Below are positions 27,941 to 37,860 of a stretch of DNA of 64,000 nt, one piece after another (the stretch's first letter is position 1; each line of letters opens with the position of its first letter). The stretch spans positions 181,958 through 245,957 of the forward strand of contig SEYW01000004.1 of the NCBI GenBank assembly GCA_004168015.1. The letters run 5' to 3'. The DNA is from Methylolobus aquaticus (GTDB lineage Bacteria; Pseudomonadota; Gammaproteobacteria; Methylococcales; Methylococcaceae). The translations under genes were made by a program, and so were the position numbers. The notes under the pieces are model-generated. The model saw nothing but the letters and a program-made list of their open reading frames with translations, was not told the DNA's origin and ran no database searches.

Positions 27941-28655
27941 GCCGCCGCCTCAGGCGATTCTCTTGGCACGTCTGAAAGTAGCGAAACAACCAGACTTGGT
28001 CCGGAAGGTAGCCGCGCCAACGGTACCACCACCAGGCCGCCAGTTCGTACAGCACCAGGCCGGTCCGCTGCAAAGCAGTCGCATTCGGTTTCCAGTCACA
28101 GCGGCCGAAGGCTGCCCGCGGCGGCAGGTAGAACCCCATGGCGGCCGGAACCACGGAAAACCCGGCTTGGCCGAAGGCCGCTGCGGCACGCCGCATGTGC
28201 CAGTCGTGGGTCACCAGCACGATCCGCACAATGCCGGCAGCATGCAGTAGGGCCCGGCACAGCCGCGCATTGCCTGCCGTGTCGAGACTCGCCGTCTCCC
28301 GCCATATCACATTCACTCCAAATTCCTCGGTTAGCGCCGAGGCCATGAGGTCGGCTTCCGAAGCCGGTGCGGCCGCCACACGGCCCCCGCTGACGGCAAT
28401 CGGGAGTCCGCTGCGCCGGTGCAGCATCGCCGCATAACGAATCCGTTCCAGGGACAGGGGGGACAGAGCGCATCCGCCGAACTCCGGCGCGTAAGGCCGC
28501 AGCCCGCCGCCGATCACGACGATCGCCTGGGCTGGCGGCGCGTCTTTGGGCAGCGGGGGTGGCGAGGGGATGAGTTTACCGAGCCGCGACGCGATGGCCG
28601 GCGTGCTCGCGAGATAGAGCGCGGCGACCCCGCTGATCGCGCAGTCGATCAGCAA
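27912..28655 (-). CDS. YdcF/ElyC family (DUF218) membrane-associated protein
   Basis: A 247-residue DUF218 protein: after one N-terminal hydrophobic segment come IVVIGGGLRPYAPEFGG, RIRYAAMLHRRSGLPIAVSGG, the acidic SEADLM, and LVTHDWHMRRAAAAFGQAGF, the motif series of the family (ElyC in E. coli affects envelope/peptidoglycan metabolism). No ATG is available: the frame is open from the lipA stop, and the first start is TTG 28655 without a good ribosome-binding site, so the true start is unsure. It follows lipA by 45 bases and converges with the DUF4389 gene. Confidence 0.8.
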   Translation of the reverse strand: MLIDCAISGVAALYLASTPAIASRLGKLIPSPPPLPKDAPPAQAIVVIGGGLRPYAPEFGGCALSPLSLERIRYAAMLHRRSGLPIAVSGGRVAAAPASEADLMASALTEEFGVNVIWRETASLDTAGNARLCRALLHAAGIVRIVLVTHDWHMRRAAAAFGQAGFSVVPAAMGFYLPPRAAFGRCDWKPNATALQRTGLVLYELAAWWWYRWRGYLPDQVWLFRYFQTCQENRLRRRLNRRGARRK

Positions 28656-28700
28656 AGGATAGGGCTTGAGTGCCGGGGAGTTGCCGCCGGCACACGCGGC

Positions 28701-29705
28701 TCAGTGTGTGGGTGCCGGCGCCGCATCGGTTCCGGGTTCAAGCAACGGTGCCGCCTGCAGGTCGGCGTGGTACGACGAGCGGACCATCGGGGCGCTTGCG
28801 ACACTCGTGAAGCCGAGTTCGGTTGCGATCGCGCCTAGCCGGTCGAATTCTTCGGGCGGGACGTAGCGCAGTACGGGCAGGTGGGCCGGGCTCGGCTGCA
28901 GATACTGTCCCAGTGTCAGCATCTCGCAGCCATGGGCGCGCAAATCCTTAAGCACCTCGACGATCTCGTCGAAGGTTTCGCCGACGCCCAGCATCAGCCC
29001 GGACTTGGTCGGCACCGCCGGTAGCAGCGCCTTGACGTCGCGCAGCAGTTCCAGCGAGACGCGGTAGTCGGCGCCCGGTCGCACGGCGCGGTACAGACGC
29101 GGCACGGTTTCCAGATTGTGATTGAACACATCCGGCGGTTGCTGGCCGAGCCATGCGAGCGCTGCCGGCACGCGCCCGCGGAAATCCGGGGTCAGAATCT
29201 CGATGCGCGTCGCGGGGCTGGCCGCGCGGACGGCCTCTATGCAGGCTGCGAAATGCCCGGCCCCTCCGTCGCGCAAGTCATCTCGGTTGACCGAGGTGAT
29301 CACGACATAGCGCAAGCCCAGCGTCCGGATGCTCTGGGCGAGGTGAGCGGGCTCGTCCGGGTCGGGCGGAACGGGTCGGCCGTGGGCAACGTCGCAGAAC
29401 GGGCAGCGCCGGGTGCACAGGTCACCGAGGATCATGAACGTGGCCGTGCCGTGGCTGAAGCACTCGTTCAGGTTCGGGCAGGCCGCTTCCTCGCACACCG
29501 TATGCAAGGCGTGCTCGCGCAGCAGTTTCTTGACGCGGGTGGCGTTCTCGCCGGTCGTGGCCCGAACGCGGATCCACGCGGGTTTCCGCAATGGGGTCTC
29601 GGCCGGGACGACCTTGACCGGGATCCGCGACAGTTTCTCGGTCCCGCGCTGATGCGTGTCCGGTTGGTGCCGGGAGGGCGCGTGCAGTGTCTTGGCGTCG
29701 GTCAT
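28701..29705 (-). CDS. lipA: Lipoyl synthase
   Basis: Radical SAM enzyme inserting two sulfurs into octanoyl groups on E2/GcvH proteins. Both clusters are visible: the auxiliary [4Fe-4S] site [12 protein letters not shown] with the C-terminal RSSYHAD serine, and the radical [13 protein letters not shown]. The 334-residue length is typical. ATG 29705 overlaps the lipB stop by 4 bases, so lipB-lipA are translationally coupled, giving the complete endogenous lipoate pathway. Confidence 0.97.
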   Translation of the reverse strand: MTDAKTLHAPSRHQPDTHQRGTEKLSRIPVKVVPAETPLRKPAWIRVRATTGENATRVKKLLREHALHTVCEEAACPNLNECFSHGTATFMILGDLCTRRCPFCDVAHGRPVPPDPDEPAHLAQSIRTLGLRYVVITSVNRDDLRDGGAGHFAACIEAVRAASPATRIEILTPDFRGRVPAALAWLGQQPPDVFNHNLETVPRLYRAVRPGADYRVSLELLRDVKALLPAVPTKSGLMLGVGETFDEIVEVLKDLRAHGCEMLTLGQYLQPSPAHLPVLRYVPPEEFDRLGAIATELGFTSVASAPMVRSSYHADLQAAPLLEPGTDAAPAPTH

Positions 29706-30325
29706 GGGGAAGGTCCGTCGAGGTGGAGTTCGGTGATCAGGCCGAGCAGCAGGGGGGCGGTTACCTCGCAGACACGCACGGGAATGCCGAGTGCGGTAAG
29801 GCTGGTCACCGGCAGTCCCCGATAGCCGCAGGGGTGGATGGCATCGAAGGCGGACAGGTCGAGGTCGACATTCAGACTCAAGCCATGGTAGCTGCAGCCA
29901 CGCCGGACGCGCAAGCCGAGTGAGGCGAGCTTACTGCCGGCCACGTACACGCCGGGGGCGCCCCGACGGGTTTCCGCGCGCAGTCCGTATTGGGCGCACA
30001 GCCCGATCACGCTGGTCTCGAGGGCCGAAACCAGCGCGCGGACGCCGAGGCCGCGGCGTGCGAGATCGATTAACGCGTAGACCACCAGCTGTCCGGGGCC
30101 GTGGTAGGTGATCTGGCCGCCTCGATCCGAGCGGACCAGGGGCGCAGACAGTGGTGCGATCGCGTGGCCGGGGTCGCCATTGAGGCCCAGGGTATAGACC
30201 GGACGATGCTCCAGCACCCACAGTTCATCCGGTGTCGTGGGCGTGCGCTCGGCCGTGAAGCGCTTCATCGCATCCCAGACGGCTGCGTAGTCTTCGACGC
30301 CGAACTGGCGGATACGAACGTCCAA
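29702..30325 (-). CDS. lipB: Octanoyl-[ACP]:protein N-octanoyltransferase LipB
   Basis: Transfers octanoate from ACP to lipoyl domains, the step before LipA. Catalytic elements are visible: the Lys in [16 protein letters not shown] and the Cys in [14 protein letters not shown], plus [15 protein letters not shown]. The start is inferred: homology begins at [11 protein letters not shown], and a TTG at 30325, four bases after the mgtE stop and preceded by GAGG, gives 207 residues (E. coli 213). The longer frame inside mgtE is not conserved. Confidence 0.94.
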   Translation of the reverse strand: MDVRIRQFGVEDYAAVWDAMKRFTAERTPTTPDELWVLEHRPVYTLGLNGDPGHAIAPLSAPLVRSDRGGQITYHGPGQLVVYALIDLARRGLGVRALVSALETSVIGLCAQYGLRAETRRGAPGVYVAGSKLASLGLRVRRGCSYHGLSLNVDLDLSAFDAIHPCGYRGLPVTSLTALGIPVRVCEVTAPLLLGLITELHLDGPSP

Positions 30326-30329
30326 GGCC

Positions 30330-31778
30330 TCAGACCAGGAAGATGGTCGCGAGTCCCAGGAAGATGAAAAACCCCGCGCCATCGGTTACCGCCGTCAGCA
30401 GCACGCTGGTGCCGACGGCGGGATCCTTGTCCATCGCATCGCGCACCAGGGGAATCGAGATGCCCATGATCGCGGCGACGAGCAGATTCAGGAGCGTGGC
30501 TGCGGCCATCACGAGACTCAGGTCAAGTTCGCGGTACAGCAGATAGGCGACCGCGCCGATCACGCCGCCCCAGACGATGCCATTCATCAGCCCGATCGCC
30601 ATCTCCTTGAGGATCAGCCGCTTCATGTTGGATTTGTTGATCAGCCCCAGGGCCAGCGACCGCACGATCAGGATGCTGGTCTGGTTGCCGGTGTTGCCGC
30701 CGATGGCCGCGACGATCGGCATCAGCGACGCCAACGCGACGATCCGGACGATCGTGTCCTCGAACAGCCCGATGACCCGGGTGCTCGCGAAAGCCGTGAT
30801 CAGATTGATGCCTAGCCACATCCAGCGGTTCTGGGCGCTTTTCCAGATGCTGGAGAACAAGTCTTCCTCTTCCTGCAGGCCGGCCTGTGCCAGGCGCTCC
30901 TCGTCCGACGATTCGCGGATGTAGTCGACGATGGCATCGACCCGGATGCGCCCCTGCAACCGGCGTTCGCTGTCGACGACCGGCGCCGACAGCAGGTCGT
31001 AGCGCTCGAAAGCCCGGGCCGCGTCGGCCGCGTCGTCATCAAGGTGAAAATAGACGACCTCCCGCGACATGACCTCGCCGACCGAGGCGTCGAGGCTGTT
31101 GACCAACAACCGTCGCAGTGACAGCACGCCTCGCAGCACGTTGTTCTCGTCGACGACGAACAGCTTGTCGGTGTGTTCGGGCAGGTCGCCGCGCCGGCGG
31201 AGGTAGCGCAACACGACGCTGAGCTTGACGTCTTCCCGGATGGTGACCATCCCGAAATCCATCAGGGCGGCACAGGTGTCCTCTTCACGGGCCAGGACCG
31301 ATTCGAGCCGCGCCCGGTTCTCCTCGTTGAGGTGCTTGAGCACCTCCAGCATGACCTCTTCGGGGAGGTCTGGCGCGAGGTCGGCGATTTCGTCGGTGTC
31401 GAGTTGCTCGGTCGCGGTCAGCAGCTCTTCGGGGTCCATGTCCGAGATCAGCGTCTCGCGGACCGCATCCGACACGTCCAGCAGGATCTGCCCGTCGAGC
31501 TCGGACTTGACCAGATTCCAGACGGTCAGTCGCTCGCGCAGCGGCAGGGCTTCGAGGATATAGGCGATGTCGGCCGAATGGAGCTGGTCGAGCTTCTGCT
31601 TCAGCGCCGCCTGGTGCTGCCGGTGCAGCATGGTCTCGACCAGATCGTGGTGTGGCATCGGCTGATGCCGAACGATGGTCTCTTCCAGCGTCTGCTTGTT
31701 CAGCAGCTCGAGCACCTCCTCCAGGTGATGCTGCAGGACTTCTTCGCTGCTGATGTTTTCGGCTTCTGACTGTTCCAC
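30330..31778 (-). CDS. mgtE: Magnesium transporter MgtE
   Basis: A 482-residue MgtE Mg(2+) channel. Order: an N-terminal superhelical Mg-sensing domain (LEEVLELLNKQ, LPEEVMLEVLKHL), two CBS domains (VVDENNVLRGVLSLRRLL; SAPVVDSERRLQGRI), a plug helix and five C-terminal transmembrane helices with the signature GGNTGNQTSILIVRSLALG. Mg binding at the CBS/N domains gates the pore, so regulation is largely at the protein level. It is upstream of lipB-lipA on the same strand with a 4-base gap. Confidence 0.95.
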   Translation of the reverse strand: MEQSEAENISSEEVLQHHLEEVLELLNKQTLEETIVRHQPMPHHDLVETMLHRQHQAALKQKLDQLHSADIAYILEALPLRERLTVWNLVKSELDGQILLDVSDAVRETLISDMDPEELLTATEQLDTDEIADLAPDLPEEVMLEVLKHLNEENRARLESVLAREEDTCAALMDFGMVTIREDVKLSVVLRYLRRRGDLPEHTDKLFVVDENNVLRGVLSLRRLLVNSLDASVGEVMSREVVYFHLDDDAADAARAFERYDLLSAPVVDSERRLQGRIRVDAIVDYIRESSDEERLAQAGLQEEEDLFSSIWKSAQNRWMWLGINLITAFASTRVIGLFEDTIVRIVALASLMPIVAAIGGNTGNQTSILIVRSLALGLINKSNMKRLILKEMAIGLMNGIVWGGVIGAVAYLLYRELDLSLVMAAATLLNLLVAAIMGISIPLVRDAMDKDPAVGTSVLLTAVTDGAGFFIFLGLATIFLV

Positions 31779-31899
31779 TGGGCTCGGTGATCCGGGTTCG
31801 TTCGGCTGAGTCGGTTATTCCTCGGCTGTCGGTCGCTCAGCGACGGAACCACCGGCAGCCTCTGCTCGTTCAATCCGGCTGACCGGGCAAGCCGAGCCG

Positions 31900-32175
31900 C
31901 TACAAGGCCATCAGTACCGCCGGGGTTCGACTGAGTTCCCGGTACAGCTCATCCAGTTGTTCCTGGCTGGTCGCGGTGACCGTCACCGTGAGCGCGGTGA
32001 ACTTGCCGCCGCCGCTATCGCGTGTCGACACGGCCTCTGCCGGGAGCGTCGGCACGTGCCGCCGGAAGATTGCCAACACGCTGCTCTCGAAGTCTGGCTC
32101 CTTGCGACCAATGACCTTGACCGGGAAATCGCAGGGGAAGGTCAGCAGAGAGGCCGAGGCCGGTTGTTCCGTCAT
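31900..32175 (-). CDS. ybeD: DUF493 (YbeD family) protein
   Basis: A 91-residue ACT-like YbeD protein (LLTFPCDFPVKVIGRKEPDFESSVLAIFRRH, later TALTVTVTATSQEQLDELYREL). YbeD is found between dacA and lipB in many proteobacteria and is thought to be regulatory, with no proven ligand. ATG 32175 overlaps the stop of the aminotransferase gene (ATGA), which favours it over a longer upstream frame. Confidence 0.9.
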   Translation of the reverse strand: MTEQPASASLLTFPCDFPVKVIGRKEPDFESSVLAIFRRHVPTLPAEAVSTRDSGGGKFTALTVTVTATSQEQLDELYRELSRTPAVLMAL

Positions 32176-33023
32176 GAGTCGCCGCGGAGCGTTTCCTTGT
32201 AGGCCCGGTAGTAAGCCTGCACGCGTTCCCACAGAGCGCCGGGGGCTCCCGTTCCGACCGGTGTGCCGTCGAGTTCGATGACCGGCATGATTTCGCGCGT
32301 GGAACTGGTCAGCCAGATCTCCCGGGCGGTCTTCAATTCGGTCAAGGCAATCGGGCGTTCCGCGGCAGGGACGCCGTGTTCGAGCGCGAGTTCCAGTACC
32401 AGATCGCGCGTAACCCCGGGCAACAGCTCACGCCCCTTGGGCGGCGTGACCAGGGTGCCGTCGATCAGGGCGAACAGATTGCTGGCCGCCCCTTCCACGG
32501 CGAAGCCGTCGCGGATCAGCACGGCCTCGGTCGTGCCGGCGTCGATCGCCTCCTGCTTTAACAGCACATTGGCGAGCAGCGTGATGGCCTTGATGTCGCA
32601 GCGCAGCCAGCGGATATCAGTGACGGTTACAGCGCGGATGCCTTCAGTCGGCAAGGGTGCGATCGGCGTGCACATCGCGAACACGGTCGGCTCGATGTCC
32701 GGCGGGATGGCGTGGTCCCGCTTCGGCGCGGCGCCGCGCGTGATTTGCAGATAGATCGACTGGTCATGTCCGCCCTGAATCAGCCGGGCGAAGATCGCGG
32801 ACCAGTCTTCCGCCGTCAGCGGCGGCTGCATGCGGATGGCGGCGAGGCTGTTGGCGAGACGCGCCAGATGTTCGGCCAATCGCAGCGGTTGACCGCCGTA
32901 GACCGGGATGACTTCATAAACCCCGTCGCCGAACAGGAAGCCCCGGTCCATCACGGAGACCTTGGCTTCGTTCAGCGGCAGAAACTTACCGTTCAGGTAG
33001 ACGGTGGAATTGTCCAGTTGCAC
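32172..33023 (-). CDS. dat: D-amino acid aminotransferase (class IV PLP enzyme)
   Basis: A 283-residue fold-type IV aminotransferase, D-alanine transaminase type, which could supply D-Glu/D-Ala for cell wall. Visible motifs are SVMDRGFLFGDGVYEV, the PLP lysine in ITLLANVLLKQEA, and EGAASNLFALIDGTLVTPP. Its place between dacA and ybeD is usual in gammaproteobacteria. Branched-chain aminotransferases share the fold, but length and the N-terminal motif favour Dat. The stop overlaps the ybeD start by 4 bases. Confidence 0.9.
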   Translation of the reverse strand: MQLDNSTVYLNGKFLPLNEAKVSVMDRGFLFGDGVYEVIPVYGGQPLRLAEHLARLANSLAAIRMQPPLTAEDWSAIFARLIQGGHDQSIYLQITRGAAPKRDHAIPPDIEPTVFAMCTPIAPLPTEGIRAVTVTDIRWLRCDIKAITLLANVLLKQEAIDAGTTEAVLIRDGFAVEGAASNLFALIDGTLVTPPKGRELLPGVTRDLVLELALEHGVPAAERPIALTELKTAREIWLTSSTREIMPVIELDGTPVGTGAPGALWERVQAYYRAYKETLRGDS

Positions 33024-33038
33024 GTTCGGTAGCCTCGC

Positions 33039-34202
33039 CTATTTGAACCACAGCGCGACCGAGTCGGCCATCCGGCGGAAGAACCCACCGGTCTCGACCG
33101 TCTGCAGCGCGACCAGCGGACGTTCGGCCACGATCTGGTCGTTCAAGGTCGCCTTGGCCATGCCCGCGGCGTCGCCCTGCTTGATTGGCGCGACGAACAA
33201 ACCGGCGATATCCAGGCTGGACTTGACGGCATTGAACTGGCCGCGGGGGAACGTCACATAGAAGTCCTGTACGAGGCCGATCGGCAGTTCCTTTGTCTCG
33301 CCCTTGTAGATTCGCGCCTGAGCCAGTGCCTCACCGCCCTTATACACGGGCTTTGTTTCAAAGAAGCGATAGCCGTAGTCGAGCAGCGCGCGGTTCGCGT
33401 CCGCCCTGGCCTTGTCGCTGGCCGTTCCCAGCACCACCGAAATCAGGCGCATGTTGTCCCGCAGCGCCGAGGCCACCAGACAGTAGCCGGCGCCCTTGGT
33501 GTGGCCGGTCTTGACGCCGTCGACGGTGGGGTCGGTGAACAGCAGGCGGTTCCGGTTCGGCTGCTTGATGCCGTTGAACTCGAATTCCTTGATCGAATGC
33601 CATTCATAGAAATTGGGGAAATCCCGGATCAGCGCGGCCGACAGTAGCGCCAGATCACGAGCCGTGGCGTAGTGCTCCGGATCGGGCAGTCCCATGCTGT
33701 TCTTGTAATGGGTGTTCTTCATGCCGAGGCGCTCGGCATGCTGGTTCATCATCTGCGCGAAGACCGCTTCGTCGCCGCTGACATGCTCGGCCAGCGCCAC
33801 GCTGGCATCGTTGCCCGACTGCACGATCATGCCCTTCAGGAGGTTCTCGACCGAGATCTGCGCGCCGACCTTGGCGAACATGCGCGAGCCCTCGGTTTTC
33901 CAGGCCTTCTCGCTGACTGTGACCAGGTCATCGAGCTTGACATGCCCTTTCTTGACTTCTTCGAACACGACGTAGGCCGTCATGATCTTCGTCAGGCTGG
34001 CCGGTTCGAGCCGGTCGTCGGCATTGCGCTCGGCGAGCACGCGGCCGCTGTTCGCATCCATCAGCAGGTACGCCTTGGCGGGCGGTTCGGGCGGGGACGG
34101 AATCGGGAGAGGATTCTCGGCCGCGTTCGTCGACGCGACCGTTAACCACAGCGCTACGCCGATCAGGAGCCAACGCGCAAGGGAAGGAACTGCTCTTGCC
34201 AT
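33039..34202 (-). CDS. dacA: D-alanyl-D-alanine carboxypeptidase (PBP5-like)
   Basis: Periplasmic DD-carboxypeptidase trimming peptidoglycan pentapeptides. 387 residues: signal peptide (ending about ASTNAAE), the catalytic triad motifs SLTKIM (SxxK), SGNDAS (SxN) and KTGHTKG (KTG), then a C-terminal beta domain and the amphipathic helix RRMADSVALWF that anchors PBP5 to the inner membrane. ATG 34202 is chosen; a TTG seven codons upstream lacks support. It follows rodA with a 146-base gap on the same strand. Confidence 0.95.
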   Translation of the reverse strand: MARAVPSLARWLLIGVALWLTVASTNAAENPLPIPSPPEPPAKAYLLMDANSGRVLAERNADDRLEPASLTKIMTAYVVFEEVKKGHVKLDDLVTVSEKAWKTEGSRMFAKVGAQISVENLLKGMIVQSGNDASVALAEHVSGDEAVFAQMMNQHAERLGMKNTHYKNSMGLPDPEHYATARDLALLSAALIRDFPNFYEWHSIKEFEFNGIKQPNRNRLLFTDPTVDGVKTGHTKGAGYCLVASALRDNMRLISVVLGTASDKARADANRALLDYGYRFFETKPVYKGGEALAQARIYKGETKELPIGLVQDFYVTFPRGQFNAVKSSLDIAGLFVAPIKQGDAAGMAKATLNDQIVAERPLVALQTVETGGFFRRMADSVALWFK

Positions 34203-34348
34203 GTCAAGGTACGGATTGTGCAAAAGAATCCTATGTTAGCACGCGTGGCCGGGTGCCGGCGCGTTGCCGCGCTTTCGGGTCGCAGAGGGATGCCGCACGA
34301 AGGTATTGCGGTGGCCGGCGACGAGGTTGGCGGTGCGCCGCCTTGGGG

Positions 34349-35482
34349 TCAGACCGGAAACAGCCGCCGGTGGGTCTGGATGGACATCAGGATGCCGAAC
34401 GCTGCCATCAGCGTCACCATCGAGGTACCGCCGTAGCTGACCAGTGGCAGCGGTACGCCGACGACCGGCAGGATGCCGATGACCATGCCGATGTTGACGA
34501 ACACGTAGACGAAGAACGTGACGGTCAGCGCGCCGCTGAGCAGCCGGCAAAAGGTATCCTGGGCCTGGGTCACGATATGCAGGCAGCGTCCCAGTATGAA
34601 CAGGTAAACGGCCAGCAGGGCGACGCACCCGACCAGACCGAACTCCTCGGCCAGGATCGCGAAAATGAAGTCGGTCGAGCGTTCCGGCAGGAACTCCAGT
34701 TGGCCCTGTGTGCCGTGCAGCCAGCCCTTGCCGTAAATGCCGCCGGAGCCAATCGCAATCTTCGACTGGATGATGTGGTAGCCGCGTCCCAACGGGTCCG
34801 CCTCCGGGTTCAAAAACGTCAACACCCGGTCGCGCTGATAGTCGTGCAACATGAACCAGCCGATGGGCAGCGTCGCCCCGAGCGCGATGGCCAGTGCCAG
34901 CAGATAGGCCCAACCGATGCCGCCGAGGAACAGCGCTACGCTGCCGGCCACCGCGACGAGCATCGCGGTGCCGAGGTCCGGCTGTTTCGCGATCAGCGCG
35001 GCCGGTACGACGATCAACAGTCCGGCGATCAACACCGTCGGCCAGCGAGGCGGCAGCCCGGCTTCCGACAGATACCAGGCCAGCATCATCGGCGTTGCGA
35101 GCTTCATCAGTTCCGACGGCTGGAACCGGAATACGCCGAGGTCGAGCCAGCGCTGCGCGCCCTTGCCGATGTCGCCGATTACCAGCACCGCGCCCAGCAG
35201 CAGGACGCCGAGGCCGAACAGCAGGGGGCTGGCCGCCTTGATGTGATCCGGATGGATTTGCGCCAGGGCCAGCATGATCGCCAGTGCGAGGAGTAGTCGA
35301 CCGCCCTGGCGCAACAGCACGTCGAGATCCTGGCCCGAGGCCGAATACAGGATCACGAAGGCCAGGCCCATCAGGGCGATCAGTCCACCGACCAGGGGCA
35401 GGTCCAGGTGCAGGCGGTTCGTCCAGGGATTGGGGCGCGCTGCTGCCAGTTTCACGTTCAGCACGCTATTGTCGAACTTCAT
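34349..35482 (-). CDS. rodA: Rod-shape determining glycosyltransferase RodA
   Basis: SEDS peptidoglycan polymerase of the elongasome, working with PBP2. 377 residues with about ten transmembrane helices; conserved SEDS segments include FRFQPSELMKLATPMMLAW, KQPDLGTAMLV, PLGRGYHIIQSKIAIGSGG and the C-terminal LVSYGGTSMVTLMAAFGIL. The frame continues upstream through mrdA, but ATG 35482, overlapping the mrdA stop (ATGA), is the homologous start MKFDNSVLN. A short GC hairpin (34329-34342) lies just past its stop. Confidence 0.95.
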   Translation of the reverse strand: MKFDNSVLNVKLAAARPNPWTNRLHLDLPLVGGLIALMGLAFVILYSASGQDLDVLLRQGGRLLLALAIMLALAQIHPDHIKAASPLLFGLGVLLLGAVLVIGDIGKGAQRWLDLGVFRFQPSELMKLATPMMLAWYLSEAGLPPRWPTVLIAGLLIVVPAALIAKQPDLGTAMLVAVAGSVALFLGGIGWAYLLALAIALGATLPIGWFMLHDYQRDRVLTFLNPEADPLGRGYHIIQSKIAIGSGGIYGKGWLHGTQGQLEFLPERSTDFIFAILAEEFGLVGCVALLAVYLFILGRCLHIVTQAQDTFCRLLSGALTVTFFVYVFVNIGMVIGILPVVGVPLPLVSYGGTSMVTLMAAFGILMSIQTHRRLFPV

Positions 35483-37350
35483 GGCGGTACCTGGAGGTAG
35501 TTGGTGATCAGCGCGCGCGCGATCGGTGCCGCAACCTTCCCCCCGAAGCCGGAATTCTCGGCAACCACGGCGACGGCAATCTTCGGCTCCTGGGCCGGCG
35601 CGAAGGCGATGAACAGCGCATGGTCGCGCAGCTTCTTTTTCACCTTCATGGTCCGGTAGTTCTGTCTCTGGCCGACCGAAAACACTTGCGCGGTGCCGGT
35701 CTTGGCCGCGATCCGGAACGGCAGCCCGCCACCGATGCGCGAAGCCGTGCCACGGCCGCTGTGGACGACATCGACCATCGCATCGACGATCAGCTTCCAA
35801 TGCTTGGGGTCGGCCTCGATCGGGGGCGGGCGAGGGTCGTCGGCATGCGGGTCGCGCGTTTTGCCGCCGGCGCGCGCCGTATCGACCAGGCGCGGTGTCA
35901 CCACCCCTCCGCGATTCGCCATGATGGCGGCCGCGCGGGCAAGTTGCAGGGGTGTGGCCTGCACATAGCCTTGCCCGATGCCGGAGATGACCGTTTCGCC
36001 GAGCGACCAGTCGGATTTGCGCACCCGCCGCTTCCATTCGCGGGAGGGGAACAGTCCCCGCATTTCGCCGTCCAGGTCGATCCCGGTCTTCTGGCCGAAG
36101 CCGAAGCGCTCCATGTAGTCGTGCAGCTTGTCGATGCCGATGTACACGGCCAGCTTGTAGAAATAGACGTCGCAGGATGAAGTGACCGCATAGCGGAGAT
36201 CGACGGCGCCATGCCCCCGCCGAAAGGAATCGCGATACCGGTGCGACGAGCCGGGCAGCGAATACCAGCCCGGGCAGGACACCCGCTTGGCCGGATTGAG
36301 TTTGGCCGCCTCCAGTCCCGCCATCGCGACGAAGGGTTTGACGGTCGAGCCCGGCGGATACAGGCCGCGCAGCGCCCGATCGTATAGCGGCCGCTCGGGG
36401 TCCTGCTGCAGCAGTTCGTAGGCCTTGCGCGAGATGCCATTGACGAAGGGTGTCGGGTCGAAGGCGGGCTTGCTGGCCATCGCGAGGATGCGGCCGGTGG
36501 CCGGTTCCAGTGCCACGACTGCGCCGGAGTGCTCGCCGAGAGCATCGTAGGCAACCTTTTGCAGCTTGATGTCCAGCGACAGGGTCAGGTCGTTGCCGGA
36601 CAGCGGTGCGACCGAGCCCAGCGAACGCAGCGGCCGCCCGGTCACGTCGGTTTCGATTTCCTCGTAGCCGGCGCTGCCGTGCAGCAGTGTCTCGTAGCTC
36701 TTTTCGACGCCGCTCTTGCCGATGTGCAAGGTGCCGCTGTAAGCCGAGCGGTCGAGCAGGTCCATCTCGGCCTGACTGATCCGCCCGACGTAGCCGACCA
36801 CATGCGAGGTCAGGTTGCCGTAGGGATAGGTTCGGACCCGGTGCGCTCGTACCTCTACGCCCGGGAAGCGCGGCATCCGTACGGCGAAACGAGCGATTTC
36901 TTCTTCGCTGAGCTGCAGTCGCAGGGGAATGCGGTCGTAGGGTTTGGAGCGGCGCAGGGTCGAGTTGAAACGCTGCAACTCGTCCTCGGTCAGTCCGAGC
37001 AGTTCGGTCAGCTCGGCAATGATGCGCTTGAGATCGCCAGCCCGCAGCGGCACGACTTCGAGGCTGTAAGTCGGGATGTTGTCGGCCAGCACCTCACCGT
37101 TCCGATCGAAGATCACGCCCCGGTTCGGGGGTAGCGGGGAGATCCGGATGCGGTTGTCTCGGGACAGTGTCGCGTAATGCTCCTGCCCGACGATTTGAAG
37201 GTAGACGAGGCGGGCGACCAACAGGCCGGTCGCCAGCAGCATGCCGATCACGCACAACGCGATGCGGGACAGGAACATACGGCTATCGAACGGCGTGTGC
37301 CGGGTTCGCAGTCCGTCGCTGATCGCCGTCGACCGGCGTCCGCCGCGCAT
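35479..37350 (-). CDS. mrdA: Penicillin-binding protein 2
   Basis: Elongasome transpeptidase that cross-links peptidoglycan during rod growth. A 623-residue type II membrane protein: one N-terminal helix (IALCVIGMLLATGLLV), pedestal domain (LSRDNRIRISPLPPNRGVIF) and a transpeptidase domain with PPGSTVKPF (SxxK), SSCDVYF (SxD/N) and AAKTGTAQV (KTG). ATG 37350 lies 15 bases past the mreD stop and its stop overlaps rodA. Confidence 0.96.
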   Translation of the reverse strand: MRGGRRSTAISDGLRTRHTPFDSRMFLSRIALCVIGMLLATGLLVARLVYLQIVGQEHYATLSRDNRIRISPLPPNRGVIFDRNGEVLADNIPTYSLEVVPLRAGDLKRIIAELTELLGLTEDELQRFNSTLRRSKPYDRIPLRLQLSEEEIARFAVRMPRFPGVEVRAHRVRTYPYGNLTSHVVGYVGRISQAEMDLLDRSAYSGTLHIGKSGVEKSYETLLHGSAGYEEIETDVTGRPLRSLGSVAPLSGNDLTLSLDIKLQKVAYDALGEHSGAVVALEPATGRILAMASKPAFDPTPFVNGISRKAYELLQQDPERPLYDRALRGLYPPGSTVKPFVAMAGLEAAKLNPAKRVSCPGWYSLPGSSHRYRDSFRRGHGAVDLRYAVTSSCDVYFYKLAVYIGIDKLHDYMERFGFGQKTGIDLDGEMRGLFPSREWKRRVRKSDWSLGETVISGIGQGYVQATPLQLARAAAIMANRGGVVTPRLVDTARAGGKTRDPHADDPRPPPIEADPKHWKLIVDAMVDVVHSGRGTASRIGGGLPFRIAAKTGTAQVFSVGQRQNYRTMKVKKKLRDHALFIAFAPAQEPKIAVAVVAENSGFGGKVAAPIARALITNYLQVPP

Positions 37351-37365
37351 GTTTCGGAGGCCTGC

Positions 37366-37860
37366 TCAGTGAGCGCCGAAACGGCGGCGCAGCAGATCAA
37401 GCGAGTTCTGTACCAGCGGCCACGCCAGCAGTCCGCTGACGATCGGTAGCCAGTAAGCGTTGTCGGTGATCTCCGGACCCCTGCCGTTCTGGGTCCAGAA
37501 GACCAGGAAACGACTGACGCTGAGTAGCAGCGCGACCAGCAGGCTCTGTTGGACGAGCGGATAGAACCGCAGCCGCGGCTGGATCCGCTGGCACACGTAG
37601 ATCACCGCGGTGTAGGCAAGTGCATGCTGTCCGAGCGTCCGTGCCGTCAGCGCATCGGTAAACAGGCCGACGATCCAGGCGGTTGCCAGACCGATGTGGG
37701 CCGGGGTCGACAGCGCCCACGAAATCAGGAACAAGAGCACCCAGTCAGGGTTGAAGGTTGCCAGGCTGGGCGGGAGCGGCAGGATCCGCAACATCATCGC
37801 AAGGAGCAGGCTGACTGCGGCAAGCCACCGGATGCCCAGGCTACCGCGTGCGCGTGTCAT
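37366..37860 (-). CDS. mreD: Rod-shape determining membrane protein MreD
   Basis: A 164-residue inner-membrane elongasome protein with about five helices (RWLAAVSLLLAMMLRILPLP, FNPDWVLLFLISWAL, VGLFTDALTARTLGQHALAY). The motif NPDWVLLFLISW and the GLFTD segment are family features. The frame extends upstream inside mreC, but ATG 37860 (MTRARGSLGIRW) fits homologues and gives a 20-base overlap with the mreC 3' end. Confidence 0.92.
   Translation of the reverse strand: MTRARGSLGIRWLAAVSLLLAMMLRILPLPPSLATFNPDWVLLFLISWALSTPAHIGLATAWIVGLFTDALTARTLGQHALAYTAVIYVCQRIQPRLRFYPLVQQSLLVALLLSVSRFLVFWTQNGRGPEITDNAYWLPIVSGLLAWPLVQNSLDLLRRRFGAH

Noticed and set aside
35483..36037. N-terminal extension of rodA into mrdA
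   Set aside because: The extension is the out-of-frame translation of mrdA; the homologous RodA start is the ATG overlapping the mrdA stop.
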